Of a stretch of DNA of 64,000 bases, positions 45,036-54,850 are shown piece by piece (position 1 is the first letter of the stretch; each line of letters starts with the position of its first letter). Source of the DNA: Opitutia bacterium UBA4506 (lineage in GTDB: Bacteria; Verrucomicrobiota; Verrucomicrobiia; Opitutales; Puniceicoccaceae). The notes under the pieces are model-generated. The model did not search any database, had not been told where the DNA came from, and saw nothing but the letters and a program-made list of their open reading frames with translations. The stretch lies in assembly GCA_002388665.1 (NCBI GenBank), contig DGMY01000085.1, positions 22,383 through 86,382 of the forward strand, written 5' to 3'. A program made the position numbers and the translations under genes.

Positions 45036-45679
45036 GTGTGGAGCCAGTCTTCGAGCTCGATAAAGCCCTCCACCACAGGACATCCGGCCCGGAGGAGCCG
45101 CTCTGGGGAGTGGTGTCCGTGGGCGACGAGAAGGCACTGAATACCCATGGCCTCTGCCACTTTGTGGTCGTGGAGAGTATCGCCAATGAGAATGACTGAC
45201 TGTGGATCGAGGCCCGAGGCTTGGATCCACTGAAGTCCTCTATCGACCTTCCCGTGAGCAAAAATGTTTTCGGCGCCCAAGAGGTACTCGAAGCATTCCG
45301 AGAGCCCATAGACCTTGACTGCGATCTCCAATGCCGACTGTTGTGCGGCGGAGAGGATGGATTGGGGACGTTCTTCGGCCGCGATCCTGCGAATCAAATC
45401 GAAGGCGCCCGGATGGAGCGGACATTCTCCGGCCAGTTCTTCGTAGCGGGAGATAAAGCGGTGAGAGGTCGCTTCGAAATCGGTTTGCTCCATCGGGAAC
45501 CCGAGCGAGCGGTAAAAGTCGATGACCGGAAAATCGAAGGTTTCGCGGTAGTGAGAGTGGCTAATTGGGGCCAGTCCCCTCTCCTCCATGAGCTCATTGA
45601 GGACGTCTACGCATATACTTGTGTCTGCAAGAAGAGTCCCGTTCCAGTCCCAGAGAATGTGTTGCCAATCGTGTCTCAC
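45032..45679 (-). CDS. HAD superfamily hydrolase, phosphoglycolate-phosphatase-like
   Basis: A 215-residue HAD enzyme. Motif I is ILWDWNGTLLADTS with the nucleophile Asp near residue 11, motif II is the serine of SILSAAQQSALE near 110, and motif IV is VILIGDTLHDHKVAEAMG near 165. The helical cap between residues 15 and 85 places it in the subfamily of phosphoglycolate and pyrophosphate phosphatases. The DWNGT variant of DxDGT keeps the first Asp but replaces the general acid Asp by Asn, which would slow phosphate release or change chemistry. It overlaps the MFS gene by four bases. Confidence 0.88.
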   Translation of the reverse strand: MRHDWQHILWDWNGTLLADTSICVDVLNELMEERGLAPISHSHYRETFDFPVIDFYRSLGFPMEQTDFEATSHRFISRYEELAGECPLHPGAFDLIRRIAAEERPQSILSAAQQSALEIAVKVYGLSECFEYLLGAENIFAHGKVDRGLQWIQASGLDPQSVILIGDTLHDHKVAEAMGIQCLLVAHGHHSPERLLRAGCPVVEGFIELEDWLHT

Positions 45680-45855
45680 CCTTTTCTTGGAATGCGGTTC
45701 AGGTGGGAAGTCAAAGACAAGGAACGTTCAAACGCGAAAATCCGGATCCGAGGGGCGGGAAATGTGGGCCGCTTTGAGCGGTTTGGGCTAGGAATTGTCT
45801 CGGTGAGGCCCCGGTCGGAGGTCTGACCCTGTGGGGAAGTTTGCAGATCTCAGGC

Positions 45856-46347
45856 TTACCCGAGGACCTCCCAGGCGTCCTGGCCATTCTTCTCCAAATC
45901 GAGGAGGGCCTTTTTGCGCTCCACACCCCAGCGGAAGTTTCCCACGTCGCCACGGCAGGGCAGAACGCGGTGGCAGGGAATGAGCAGGCAGATCGGATTG
46001 CGGGCCACTGCCTGGCCGACGGCGCGGGCGGCGGAGGGTCTGCCCGCGCGCTCCGCGAGCGCTTTGTAAGTGATGGTTTGACCCGCGGGTACTTCCGAGA
46101 GTTCTTCGTAGACTCGCTGGAAGAACGGCTGTTCAGCAATTGGCAGGCGCAAGGGACGAAGCCGAATGAGGAACTCCAGCAGGGAGCCGCCCTCTTGATT
46201 CGCTGGCCCCTCCGGAATCTCCGCATCGGTGAAGCCCAGAGAGCCGATGATTCCTGTCTTTGAGTCGGTTGATCCCTCCAAAATACCCAGAGGTGTGGAA
46301 AAGGCGAAAGGCACCCATTCCGGTGAAACTGGTGAACATACGAACAT
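45856..46347 (-). CDS. ogt: Methylated-DNA-protein-cysteine methyltransferase
   Basis: A 163-residue DNA repair protein. The active site is [20 protein letters not shown] near residue 122, with the alkyl-accepting Cys in PCHR. It is preceded by the wing helix [19 protein letters not shown] and the arginine-finger segment [15 protein letters not shown]. It removes O6-alkyl groups from guanine in a single suicide reaction. The start at 46347 is preferred because longer frames run into the recA upstream region. It is divergent from recA with 54 bases between, and a LexA-like site lies in that gap. Confidence 0.94.
   Translation of the reverse strand: MFVCSPVSPEWVPFAFSTPLGILEGSTDSKTGIIGSLGFTDAEIPEGPANQEGGSLLEFLIRLRPLRLPIAEQPFFQRVYEELSEVPAGQTITYKALAERAGRPSAARAVGQAVARNPICLLIPCHRVLPCRGDVGNFRWGVERKKALLDLEKNGQDAWEVLG
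46333..46346. promoter_or_regulatory. LexA-box-like site between ogt and recA
   Basis: TGAACATACGAACA matches the published Verrucomicrobia LexA consensus TGTTC-N4-GAACA at 8 of 10 fixed positions; the right half-site is perfect. It lies 56 bases upstream of the recA start and over the first codon of ogt, where repressor binding could block both genes. Confidence 0.45.
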
Positions 46348-46401
46348 ATTTCTTGCTATTTTAACCGACCTTTGCTGAATGTTGGAGGAAAGGAAGTAAA
46401 C

Positions 46402-47499
46402 ATGGCGAAACAAGCATCTGCAAAAGAAAACCCTAAAACTGGGAACCGTGATCTCGATTTGGCAATTGCCAGCATCAACCGCCAATTTGGGGAGAATTCC
46501 CTAATTCGGCTCGGGGAAGCGCGCAATATGAATATCTCGACGATCTCTACAGGATCCATCGCTTTGGACCTCGCTCTGGGGGTCGGTGGTCTGCCTCGAG
46601 GCCGAATTTGCGAGGTGTACGGTCCGGAATCGTCCGGTAAGACGACCCTGTGTTTGAGTTTGATCGCCGAGACCCAGCGTCGCGGCGGGAATGCGGTCTT
46701 TATCGATGTGGAGCACGCTTTGGATCCCCGCTATGCAAAGACGGTCGGCGTGGACCTCGATAAACTCATGGTGTCTCAGCCGGAATCCGGTGAAGACGCG
46801 TTGAACATCACTGAAACCCTGATCCGCTCCGGCGCGATCGATATTGTCGTGATCGACTCGGTCGCAGCCCTCGTGTCGAAGAGCGAGTTGGACGGCCAAA
46901 TGGGCGATGCCACGGTCGGTGTTCAGGCCCGCCTAATGAGTCAGGCCATGCGTCGTCTGACCGCGGCGATCAGTAAGACGAGCTGCATCTGCCTGTTTAC
47001 CAATCAGATCCGGGAAAAGATCGGGGTGATGTTTGGTAGCCCTGAGACCCAACCGGGTGGGCGCGCACTGAAATTTTTCGCTTCAGTTCGTTTGGATATC
47101 CGACGGATTGGCCAGATTAAGGAACCTTCCGGCAAGGTGGTCGGGAATCGGACTCGGGTAAAGGTGGTTAAGAATAAGGTGGCCGCCCCGTTCACTGAGT
47201 GCGAATTCGATATCGTTTATAACGAAGGTATTTCGCGGACCGGTTCCATTATCGATCTAGGTGTGGATCAGAAGATTCTCGATAAAAAGGGCGCCTGGAT
47301 TTCTTACAACGGTGATCTGATCGGTCAGGGGCGGGAAGCTGCCAAGGCCCACTTGCGCGAAAATCCGGAACTGATGGACGAGCTCACCGCGAAGATTATG
47401 GAGAACGTTCGTGTTGAGGTTGGCAATGTGCTGGCCAGCGGAGAAGGCAAGGAAGACGAGGAAGACGGGGATGACTCTGCTCCTAAGAAGAGCAAGTAG
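46402..47499 (+). CDS. recA: RecA recombinase
   Basis: A 365-residue protein. The Walker A is [13 protein letters not shown] near residue 75, followed by [20 protein letters not shown], the Walker B strand [16 protein letters not shown], loop L1 with [21 protein letters not shown] and loop L2 with [19 protein letters not shown] and the [16 protein letters not shown] motif. It forms filaments on single-stranded DNA and promotes strand exchange and LexA cleavage. GGAGGAAAGGA precedes the ATG at 46402. The acidic C-terminal tail (EDEEDGDDS) is typical. The last codons overlap the converging antiporter gene by 17 bases. Confidence 0.98.
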   Translation: MAKQASAKENPKTGNRDLDLAIASINRQFGENSLIRLGEARNMNISTISTGSIALDLALGVGGLPRGRICEVYGPESSGKTTLCLSLIAETQRRGGNAVFIDVEHALDPRYAKTVGVDLDKLMVSQPESGEDALNITETLIRSGAIDIVVIDSVAALVSKSELDGQMGDATVGVQARLMSQAMRRLTAAISKTSCICLFTNQIREKIGVMFGSPETQPGGRALKFFASVRLDIRRIGQIKEPSGKVVGNRTRVKVVKNKVAAPFTECEFDIVYNEGISRTGSIIDLGVDQKILDKKGAWISYNGDLIGQGREAAKAHLRENPELMDELTAKIMENVRVEVGNVLASGEGKEDEEDGDDSAPKKSK

Positions 47500-49123
47500 C
47501 TCCCTGTTTCTGACCCGGAAATAGGCTGGGAATCATCGCAATCGCCACGAGGCCCACGAGCCAGCATATCCACGAGGGTACACCGAATCCGAGAGGCAGG
47601 AAGCCGAGGAAGACTGCAGCTCCTGCTGCAATCAGTGCGAACGGCATCTGCGTTTGCACGTGTCTCATCGGTTCGATCCCCGAGGCAATTGAGCTGACGA
47701 TGGTCGTATCGCTCAAAGGGCTGCAATGATCGCCGAAGACGGCTCCGCTGAAGACCGCGGCAATGACTGAGACGACCATTTGCTCTCTGGCGAGGTCGGT
47801 ATCGATCCCTCCGATCGTCCATACGAGTGGTATGGCGAGCGGCATAAGAACGACCATGGTTCCCCAGGAGGTTCCGGTCGAGAAGGAGATGCAGGCTCCG
47901 ACGAGGAAGATGGCAACGGGTAAAAATTCTGGCCGCAGGCGGCCGTCGAGAAGTGCCGACAATTGATCGACGGCACCGAGCTGGGTAATGACGCTGCCGA
48001 GCATCCAGGCGGACAATAGGATGCCGACGGGGATGAGCAGGTCTCGAATTCCTCCAAGGTACACACGGCTAGTCGTTCGAGCGCCCTTTCCTACCAGTGG
48101 GATCATGGCGATCAATGAGGCGAGCACACTGGATAGGACGAGGATCTGAGGTACGTATTGCTCAGCTTCCGCATAGGCGTCTGCGAAGGTGCTCGGAGTC
48201 AGTGGCCAGAGCGTTTCGGAGCCGATCCAGTAGGCGGCCACGGGGATCGAGAGAATGAGGACGAGGACCGGAAGAACTGCGTGGAGCCAGTGTCCGTTGG
48301 TATCAGTATCTTCGGTAGGTGTGTGACTGGCGCCGCTTGAATCCAGATGGGCGGCCCTCACCGCCTCTCCCATTGATCCGGGATTGAAGTTTCTCCAGAT
48401 GCAGACAGCAGCGGTTCCCAGAGCGAACCAACAGTAGAAATTGGCGGGAATGGAACGAAAGAATAATGTGTAGACGTCGGCTTCCCGGCCAACGGCTTCA
48501 TAGCCTTCCTGGATCATGGCGAGTTGGAAGGCGATCCAGGTGGACACGAAAGCCAGGCAGGCCACGGCTGAACTCGTTGTGTCTGCGAGATAGGCTAGTT
48601 TCTCGCGGGAGATCGCCGCGCGGTCGGCGGCGGATCGCATGATGCGGCCGATTAGCATGCTGTTGGCGAGGCCGTCGAAGAAGACGAAGAAGCCGAACCC
48701 GACAATCATCATTTGAGTTCGCCGGGCCTTCTTTTCTCCGGACCGAATGAGGCGTCGCAATAGCGCTTGTAGCCCTCCTCCCGCCTCCAGAAGTGCGACA
48801 AATCCACCCAGAAGCAGGGTGAACAGGATCGCACTCAGCTTCCACGGGCTACTGAAAATGGGGAGGAGTTGATTGACGAGGAGCTGAGGAAAGAGCCCGA
48901 TCAGCTCTCCCGAAATGAGGTATCCGCCGCAGATCGCTCCCCCCAGGAGACCAAAAAGTGCGCTCCGCGAGACAAATACCAAGAGAAGAGCGGTGAGGCT
49001 GGGTAACAGAGGGAGTCCTGTCAGTTCCTTCCCGCTCAGGGTGCCACAGAGGACAAACGCGGCCCCAAAAATAGCCAGCGAAGACCAGGTGCGAATGGAG
49101 GATCGTGGAAAGCTCGCGGTCAT
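47483..49123 (-). CDS. NhaC family Na+/H+ antiporter-like transporter
   Basis: A 546-residue protein with about 12 or more membrane spans. Signatures of the NhaC/ion-transporter family include [17 protein letters not shown] near residue 170, the [18 protein letters not shown] stretch, [19 protein letters not shown] near 420 and [17 protein letters not shown] near 470, where paired [10 protein letters not shown] is diagnostic. It is expected to exchange Na+ for H+, or an organic acid with a cation; related proteins carry malate-lactate. The start at 49123 (MTASFP) fits the hydrophobic onset. The 3' end overlaps recA by 17 bases tail to tail. Confidence 0.9.
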   Translation of the reverse strand: MTASFPRSSIRTWSSLAIFGAAFVLCGTLSGKELTGLPLLPSLTALLLVFVSRSALFGLLGGAICGGYLISGELIGLFPQLLVNQLLPIFSSPWKLSAILFTLLLGGFVALLEAGGGLQALLRRLIRSGEKKARRTQMMIVGFGFFVFFDGLANSMLIGRIMRSAADRAAISREKLAYLADTTSSAVACLAFVSTWIAFQLAMIQEGYEAVGREADVYTLFFRSIPANFYCWFALGTAAVCIWRNFNPGSMGEAVRAAHLDSSGASHTPTEDTDTNGHWLHAVLPVLVLILSIPVAAYWIGSETLWPLTPSTFADAYAEAEQYVPQILVLSSVLASLIAMIPLVGKGARTTSRVYLGGIRDLLIPVGILLSAWMLGSVITQLGAVDQLSALLDGRLRPEFLPVAIFLVGACISFSTGTSWGTMVVLMPLAIPLVWTIGGIDTDLAREQMVVSVIAAVFSGAVFGDHCSPLSDTTIVSSIASGIEPMRHVQTQMPFALIAAGAAVFLGFLPLGFGVPSWICWLVGLVAIAMIPSLFPGQKQGATCSS

Positions 49124-49211
49124 TCCCCGAAGTATTTGCCATTCTTTTGCCGGGAAATCAAACCCTCCCCGCTCGATGAGACCGGCCGGGCTGGGTCGGT
49201 TCTCCAGCGAC

Positions 49212-50921
49212 CTACTCGAAGTTTCGGTGGCGGTAGGCCAGCGGCGTGACTCCAAACTCCTTCTTGAAGGCTGCGATGAAGGCGCTTGTGTTGGAATAGA
49301 GAGCCCGGCTGGCGATGGTTCCGACTTTTTTGTTTCGCTGGTTGCGTAATTCGTGGGCGGCCTGTGCAAGGCGGTGTCTTCGAACGATTTGGGACGGGGT
49401 GCCACCCTGCCATTGCTCCCCGAGTCGACGCGTCAGGTAGGACCTTGAATACCCGACTGCCTTTGCGTAGCTCGAGATGGTTCCGATGCGCTGATAGCAG
49501 GATTTGTCCTGGATTCTCAAGCGCTTCGGGAATGGATGCGCTTTCGCCTGGGGCGAATGGAGCAGTTTCTCCCAACTGAGTAGCCATTGGTAGGCGGCTC
49601 GAGAGCGCGAAACCGATGGAATCCCCCGCCCCGCATTCCATCGCTCCACCCACTTTCGGGCAAGGGTGACAGGATCGCTGTCCAGAGGAATCCGGAAGGC
49701 CCATCCTTTCGAGTCAGCCAGTTCCGAGAAAATTCTCTGTGACCATGGGTCTCTCATCTGTACCCACACCCGTCTCCATGGTTTCTGTTCGGGCGTATGC
49801 CATTTAGCGGTCAGCGGTTTGGGGAAGAAGATCACACTTCCGGGCTCGGCCAGTATCCTCTCGCCGTCGATTTCAAACTCCGCTTGCCCTTCCAGCGTGC
49901 AGACCCACATGTAGGAGGAGGTGATGCTATTGAGAGAAAGATTGTAGGGCGCGCGGTACGGGAAGCTCACTTCGCCGCCGTCAAACTGAAAAAACGGACC
50001 CTCCCAGAGACAGATGGGCCGTTCATCGTGGCCGGTCAACTCCTCCATGTGAAGGTCGTCCAGGAAGGGAGAAAGCGGTTTTCTTAGGATTTTTCGAGGA
50101 TTCGGCACCAAGTCTTTGCGGTCTTTTCTCCATCTACCGGGCGTGGTTCCGGTGATCCCCTTGAATGAGGCACAAAAGGAAGACCCGCAGGAATATCCGC
50201 AGTGACGTGCGATGGTGTCGAGAGACATGTTTGATCTCGAAAGTAACTGCATCGCCAGCTCGAGACGCATTTTTCGAACTTGGGGAACCAGTGGATCGTG
50301 ACCGTAGCGTTGCCACCATCGACAGAGATGATTGACGGTGCATCCAAGTTCGAGAGCGATGGATTGCACCGAAAAGGCGTTTCGCTCGGCGAGATCATAG
50401 AGTACTGCGGTTCCCCCTTCGAGGAGTTGCCCCAAGTTATGTAGTTGGATCTTCGCTGCCTCGTGTAGACCCGATATCCAGTAGAATAGATCAGCTGCCG
50501 GTAGCTCGCTGCCTAGTTTCACCAGCTTTTGCGTGAGAGTTCGGGACGATCGCTCCTCGGGTAGCCGTAGGACTCGCCCATAGATTTTGCTGAGTTGAGA
50601 AGTGTATTCGGTGGCGAGGGAGCCGCTGAGAATCACTTCGATGGCTTTGGCACTCTCGCGGCGACCGGCTTTGAGGAGTACGGGCTCGTCCGAGCGACAC
50701 AGAAGTATGGTGTTTTGGGGAAGAAGGAGGTTTCCGACGTTCTCCTCAATGTGAACTTCTCCTTCGAGGATCACGATAATTCGAACTTCGCCCTCCCTGC
50801 TGTGCGCGGGAAGTACCACAGGTCGAGGAGTGAGGGTCAGGTGCCGGGTTCTCCTTACTGACGGGTGCAGCAACGTGGTTCGTTCGGGAATGTTCCCGGG
50901 AGCTGGGCGAGACAGATTCAT
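49212..50921 (-). CDS. Double-headed AraC regulator (two cupin-HTH modules)
   Basis: A 569-residue regulator, about twice normal length. Residues about 1-150 resemble a cupin (VRIIVILEGEVHIEE, LPQNTILLCRSDEP), about 180-275 is an AraC helix-turn-helix pair (FSVQSIALELGCTVNHLCRW, MSLDTIARHCGYSCGSSF), about 290-410 is a second cupin (YMWVCTLEGQAEFEIDGE, AEPGSVIFFPKP), and about 470-569 a second HTH pair (TISSYAKAVGYSRSYLTRR, VGTIASRALYSNTSAF) ending QTPLAYR-like GVTPLAYRHR. Each half is a complete regulator, a rare design. It is divergent from the beta-helix gene across 109 bases and probably regulates that gene in response to a breakdown product of polysaccharide, which is inference. Confidence 0.9.
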   Translation of the reverse strand: MNLSRPAPGNIPERTTLLHPSVRRTRHLTLTPRPVVLPAHSREGEVRIIVILEGEVHIEENVGNLLLPQNTILLCRSDEPVLLKAGRRESAKAIEVILSGSLATEYTSQLSKIYGRVLRLPEERSSRTLTQKLVKLGSELPAADLFYWISGLHEAAKIQLHNLGQLLEGGTAVLYDLAERNAFSVQSIALELGCTVNHLCRWWQRYGHDPLVPQVRKMRLELAMQLLSRSNMSLDTIARHCGYSCGSSFCASFKGITGTTPGRWRKDRKDLVPNPRKILRKPLSPFLDDLHMEELTGHDERPICLWEGPFFQFDGGEVSFPYRAPYNLSLNSITSSYMWVCTLEGQAEFEIDGERILAEPGSVIFFPKPLTAKWHTPEQKPWRRVWVQMRDPWSQRIFSELADSKGWAFRIPLDSDPVTLARKWVERWNAGRGIPSVSRSRAAYQWLLSWEKLLHSPQAKAHPFPKRLRIQDKSCYQRIGTISSYAKAVGYSRSYLTRRLGEQWQGGTPSQIVRRHRLAQAAHELRNQRNKKVGTIASRALYSNTSAFIAAFKKEFGVTPLAYRHRNFE

Positions 50922-51030
50922 AGGGGGATGGAAGGGGGTAGATCCAGTATTTTACCAAAACTCTCCAAAATCGTTATTTTTGATAGAAATATAAATAGAA
51001 GATTTATCTCGAAAGGTCTATCCTGCGATC

Positions 51031-52779
51031 ATGCTTTTTTACTCCCCAATGGTAAACCGGCGTATTCTCTTTGGATTTACCCTCGCCCTCGGTGTATTCT
51101 CGGGAAACCCACTGTTCGGCAATCCAGATGTAGAAATCTGGAGAGAGGATGTGTTGCGCTCGACTGAATCGACCATTCAAGAGGCGGTGAACGCTGCGCA
51201 ACCGGGAGATGTTGTCCGTGTTCGCGAGGGCGTCTACCACGAGACGATAACGATTGTTGATAAAAATGCCGACCCGTCCCTGCCTTTTGTTCTGGAGGCC
51301 GCGGAGGGAGAAACCGTGATCCTGGACGGAGCCGATGCTGGGTTGCAAACGGCGGACTCGGGCAGGTGGGAATGGTCGGAAGCGGATCAGGCTTGGGTGG
51401 CAGAGGTACCTTGGTCGGGAAGAACTTCCCGAGCTTTGCTGACGTGGGCCTCCTATGACGATGGGCGCCTGATCGCTTCTCATCACGACCGGGAGTTCTT
51501 TCTCGCCGGGAACCGGGGCGATGCCCTATTCCGGGAGGGCAATACAGTGTACCTGCGGCTCGCAGATGGGACTAGCCCGAACGAGGTTTCCCTCAATATC
51601 GGGGTGAGCGAGGGAATTCTCCAATTTTTTGAAAGCAGTGGCTGGATTGTTCGAGGTTTCCGGTTGGAGCATGCCGGGTTTGCGGGAGTTCATTTGAAGG
51701 GGCCAACGGTCCACGATATCATTCTCGAGGATTTGGAGATCGAGAGTTCTTATCGAGGGATCTCCACCGAAGAATATGGTGTCGGGTTTTCCGATCGAAT
51801 TTCGGTTCGGAGGTGCCGGGTTTTGAACGAGTGGAACTTTGATTGGCCCTGGAAAGATGGTTACCGCGACAGTGATTCGTCGGGAAGCGATGAAACCGCA
51901 CCGATGCGCGGAGGAGGAATTCACATGCGGGCGAACAATAGCGAGGTGTTCGGTTGCGAGGTCTCTGGTCAGTGGGACGGTATTCGTATCCAGGGGCGGA
52001 ACGTGGACGTCTATCAAAACCGATTGCATAAGATCAAAGACGACATGATGGAACTGGAGTCCAACAACTCGAGGAACGTTCGAGTTTTTGAAAATTTTGG
52101 ATATGAAGTGTTCGTCGGTGTTAGCTTGGTCTCGAACCGAGGAGGGCCGATCTATATTTATCGAAACTGGGTCCAGACCGGGCTTCGCTCCCGGATGTAC
52201 GACAATGTCTGGAGGTACGGGTATCCGCTGAAATTCGGAAGTGATTGGGGTCCTGGCGCAGAGAATATTTTCATTTATCAGAACACGTTCGACTCCATGG
52301 GGCGTAGCCTCTTTGTGCAGCGGCGTTCCAATCCAGAGAAATGGAAGAATATTGAGTGGGTGAACAATATCTTCAGCCGTACGAATAGCGGTGTGCTGGG
52401 CATCGAGGGAATGGGAGATCCTTCCAAAGGCATTCGCTGGGAGGGGAACCTCTTCGTGAGAAACGAGGAAATCGAAAAGTTGCGGAGCTTCTCCGAAGAG
52501 TTTGCCAATGCGGGAATTGTCGGAGATCCCGTCTTTGTTGATGCTGACGGCGAGGCACCCGATCTCCGTATAGAAGAAGAAAGTGATGCCCGCCGAGTCG
52601 GTACAAGGAGAGCGATAGAAATGAATTGGCCCGACTCGGTGGAACCAACAGCGGGGTTGCCGGATGCGGGCGCCGTTCCATTTGGATTTCCCCGTCTCGA
52701 GGCCGCGCCCAATGTGACCCCCGCTCTGGAAGCGCCGTCGCTGTCGGCGGATTCTGAAATGAATGTCACAGATTCATGA
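51031..52779 (+). CDS. Secreted right-handed parallel beta-helix protein
   Basis: A 582-residue exported protein with signal peptide core ILFGFTLALGVFSG; ATGs at 51031 and 51049 both fit. The opening STIQEAVNAAQPGDVVRVREGVYHE is the classic DUF1565/pectate-lyase-like start, where a rung begins with possible polysaccharide-binding turns. Later rungs (IVRGFRLEHAGFAGVHL, IILEDLEIESSYRG, NNSEVFGCEVSGQWDGIRI, IFIYQNTFDSMG) show the coil periodicity. The family includes pectate, alginate and chondroitin lyases as well as non-catalytic adhesins. Catalytic residues cannot be placed. It is divergent from the double AraC regulator. Confidence 0.85.
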   Translation: MLFYSPMVNRRILFGFTLALGVFSGNPLFGNPDVEIWREDVLRSTESTIQEAVNAAQPGDVVRVREGVYHETITIVDKNADPSLPFVLEAAEGETVILDGADAGLQTADSGRWEWSEADQAWVAEVPWSGRTSRALLTWASYDDGRLIASHHDREFFLAGNRGDALFREGNTVYLRLADGTSPNEVSLNIGVSEGILQFFESSGWIVRGFRLEHAGFAGVHLKGPTVHDIILEDLEIESSYRGISTEEYGVGFSDRISVRRCRVLNEWNFDWPWKDGYRDSDSSGSDETAPMRGGGIHMRANNSEVFGCEVSGQWDGIRIQGRNVDVYQNRLHKIKDDMMELESNNSRNVRVFENFGYEVFVGVSLVSNRGGPIYIYRNWVQTGLRSRMYDNVWRYGYPLKFGSDWGPGAENIFIYQNTFDSMGRSLFVQRRSNPEKWKNIEWVNNIFSRTNSGVLGIEGMGDPSKGIRWEGNLFVRNEEIEKLRSFSEEFANAGIVGDPVFVDADGEAPDLRIEEESDARRVGTRRAIEMNWPDSVEPTAGLPDAGAVPFGFPRLEAAPNVTPALEAPSLSADSEMNVTDS

Positions 52780-52903
52780 TTTATTGACTAAATCTCTATA
52801 TTATCAGTTCAGCTGTATTTGGGTAAATATCCAGTACGCAAAGGTGATAGCAGAAGTAGCTATGCCTCTGCGTGATTCTAACTAACCCCCGTATATCGAC
52901 ACT

Positions 52904-53686
52904 ATGATCTCATCATCCCCCAATACTCGCGCAATCATCGCGGCAGCCTCCTTTTTTGGAGCGCTTTCTCTCGCTGCTCAGGTTTCTTTCACGGGAAGCT
53001 ACGAGGAGGATTTCAATTCGCTCCCGCTCTACGAAGGCAGCTCCGGGACGGCCACTTTCAATTTCTCCAACAACACAACCATCCCGGGTTGGTACTCGAC
53101 CATTGGGGCGGGTTTAAACGAGGGTCGATCCAGCGGAGGATCCGCGGCGAACAGTGGTACCATCTACAATTGGGGGCGTGATAGTGACCGGGCCCTGGGG
53201 ACTTTTTCCGATACGGGTTATGGTGGAGACACCGAGTATTTCGGAGTCCGACTCGTAAACGATACGACGGAGACAATTTCAGCGGTATCTGTTTCCTACC
53301 TAATCGAGAAATGGAGAAACGACGTAAATGAGACGACTTGGACACTTGAGTACCTTGTTACCTCTTCTACCTCCAGTGAGATCGGATCGTCGGGTTATAC
53401 GACGGTCACAGGGAGTACGATATCGGACTCTTCAGCAAGTGCTGGTGGAGCCAATGGGAATTGGTCCGGCAATCAGACCGAATTTGAACTCACGATTGAG
53501 AATCTAGACTGGGAGGAAGGCGATAGCCTTTGGTTGCGCTGGACTAATGACCAACCGGCTGATGGTGTCGGCTTTGGTCTCGATGATCTGAATGTGACCG
53601 CGATTCCTGAGCCGAGCCAGTCGTCTCTCGCGGTGATCCTCCCGGTGCTTCTGATTCTCTACAGCCGTCGTCGAGACGAGCGATAG
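52904..53686 (+). CDS. PEP-CTERM exported protein
   Basis: A 260-residue protein with a signal peptide (IIAAASFFGALSLAAQ) and a C-terminal sorting signal: IPEPSQSSLAVILPVLLI followed by LYSRRRDER. The mature chain is beta-rich and Ser/Thr/Gly-rich (SSSTSSEIGSSGY-like) without a catalytic motif. The C-terminal Pro-Glu-Pro, hydrophobic helix and arginine cluster direct cleavage by exosortase, an enzyme that usually lies near exopolysaccharide genes elsewhere in the genome and is not in this window. Function unknown; surface or matrix display is the usual fate. Confidence 0.85.
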   Translation: MISSSPNTRAIIAAASFFGALSLAAQVSFTGSYEEDFNSLPLYEGSSGTATFNFSNNTTIPGWYSTIGAGLNEGRSSGGSAANSGTIYNWGRDSDRALGTFSDTGYGGDTEYFGVRLVNDTTETISAVSVSYLIEKWRNDVNETTWTLEYLVTSSTSSEIGSSGYTTVTGSTISDSSASAGGANGNWSGNQTEFELTIENLDWEEGDSLWLRWTNDQPADGVGFGLDDLNVTAIPEPSQSSLAVILPVLLILYSRRRDER

Positions 53687-53720
53687 CCTAATCGCTCTCT
53701 CTTTGTACAACTGATTTCGG

Positions 53721-53745
53721 CCCTCGGAGGCCCCTCCTCCGAGGG
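53721..53745. terminator. GC-rich hairpin after PEP-CTERM gene
   Basis: CCCTCGGAGG (53721-53730) pairs perfectly with CCTCCGAGGG (53736-53745) across a 5-base loop. Only TT follows, so it is either a factor-aided terminator or an mRNA-stabilising end of the upstream gene. Confidence 0.55.
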
Positions 53746-53788
53746 TTGGAAGGATCGATACCCCTTCATCGCTTTACCCGACCCCATT

Positions 53789-54550
53789 ATGAAACGAGAT
53801 ACTCAGACCCTCAGCCCAAAAAGCAGTAGACACTCTCGGCCAAACTCTGCAACGAATGGATTTTCGCTCGTAGAACTCCTGGCGGTGATCGCCGTGATCG
53901 GTATATTATTTTCGGTGATTATCGCCGGTGTGGGTCATATTCGGGAATTTGCTCAGGCTTCGCGATGTTCCGCGAATTTGAAGCAACTCCATTCGGCAAC
54001 GACCCTTTGGATTGCAGATCATGATTATAGGATGCCGGATAATCGCTATTGGTCCTACGATGGCCGCCCGAGCAGCGATTCGTACGATTACCAGATCGCT
54101 CCATACCTAGGATTTGAGGACATGAACATGGGCATGGACCTCGGCAATATCGAATCGGCGATGAACTGCCCCGCTTCGGAATCAGAGATTCCCTCCACCA
54201 ATGAGTGGAAGCGTACCTATAGCATTAATAACCACGCGACATCGACCACGGAGGGGGCCGATCGCTCCGTTCAGTGGTATCCCCGGTCCATTCACCAGAT
54301 CGCGGAGCCCTCCCGCATGGCGCTGTACATGGATGGGGTGATTTCAGCGGGCTCGGATGGTGCCTATTGGACGAATGCCCAGAATTCCAATGTGAGTTCC
54401 GGTGGTGGCGGGGCGTCTATTTCGTACCCCCATGGTGGATCGGTAAACGTGGTGTTCGTCGATGGGCATGTTGAAAAAATTTCCCAGCAGGAGATGGTCG
54501 CTGATTTCTCTGAAGCCTACATCCCCTTTTGGCGCTATAATGCGGAGTAG
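53789..54550 (+). CDS. Type IV pilin-like (pseudopilin) protein
   Basis: A 253-residue protein. The prepilin cleavage motif is NGFSLVELLAVIAVIGILF at about residues 27-45: glycine before the cut, then Phe, Ser, Leu, Val and the conserved Glu5. A globular domain follows, containing a pair of cysteines (SRCSANLKQLH and MNCPASESEIP) and ending with VNVVFVDGHVEKI. The C-terminal DGHV motif is common in the very numerous Verrucomicrobia and Planctomycetes pseudopilins. These are thought to be exported by type II-like systems; the role of this protein is unknown. It lies between two PEP-CTERM genes. Confidence 0.9.
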   Translation: MKRDTQTLSPKSSRHSRPNSATNGFSLVELLAVIAVIGILFSVIIAGVGHIREFAQASRCSANLKQLHSATTLWIADHDYRMPDNRYWSYDGRPSSDSYDYQIAPYLGFEDMNMGMDLGNIESAMNCPASESEIPSTNEWKRTYSINNHATSTTEGADRSVQWYPRSIHQIAEPSRMALYMDGVISAGSDGAYWTNAQNSNVSSGGGGASISYPHGGSVNVVFVDGHVEKISQQEMVADFSEAYIPFWRYNAE

Positions 54551-54850
54551 GTGAGTTGAGCGCCGGCGAAGGATGGGCGGCGCCATCCCGGCTGTTCACG
54601 GCGACTGCCCCGTATGGCGCTTGTAGTCATACCCACAGATGAGGTCTGAGGGCTCCACTGTGAGCTCAACCGTTCCAGGGGACCGGTTGTCGAGCTTCGG
54701 TGGAAGATGACATTTATATTGCATAATATCGGAGCTTCGAAAATGACTAACACAGAAGTCTTTCTACTCTATCGGCAATTGGTGGACCAATCGCCTCCGA
54801 GAACCTAGACCCCCTCAAATCCTGCAAGATCCTAACAACTAATCTGTTCG
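54551..54850. other. Gene-free stretch before second PEP-CTERM gene
   Basis: A 300-base gap. A small hairpin (GGATGG 54571-54576 with CCATCC 54583-54588) lies close to the pseudopilin stop and may end that transcript. The right part is AT-richer and must hold the promoter of the next gene, but no clear -35/-10 pair was seen. No RNA gene was recognised. Confidence 0.35.

Noticed and set aside
54571..54588. Rho-independent terminator after the pseudopilin gene
   Set aside because: The GGATGG/CCATCC stem is only six bases and has no T-run.
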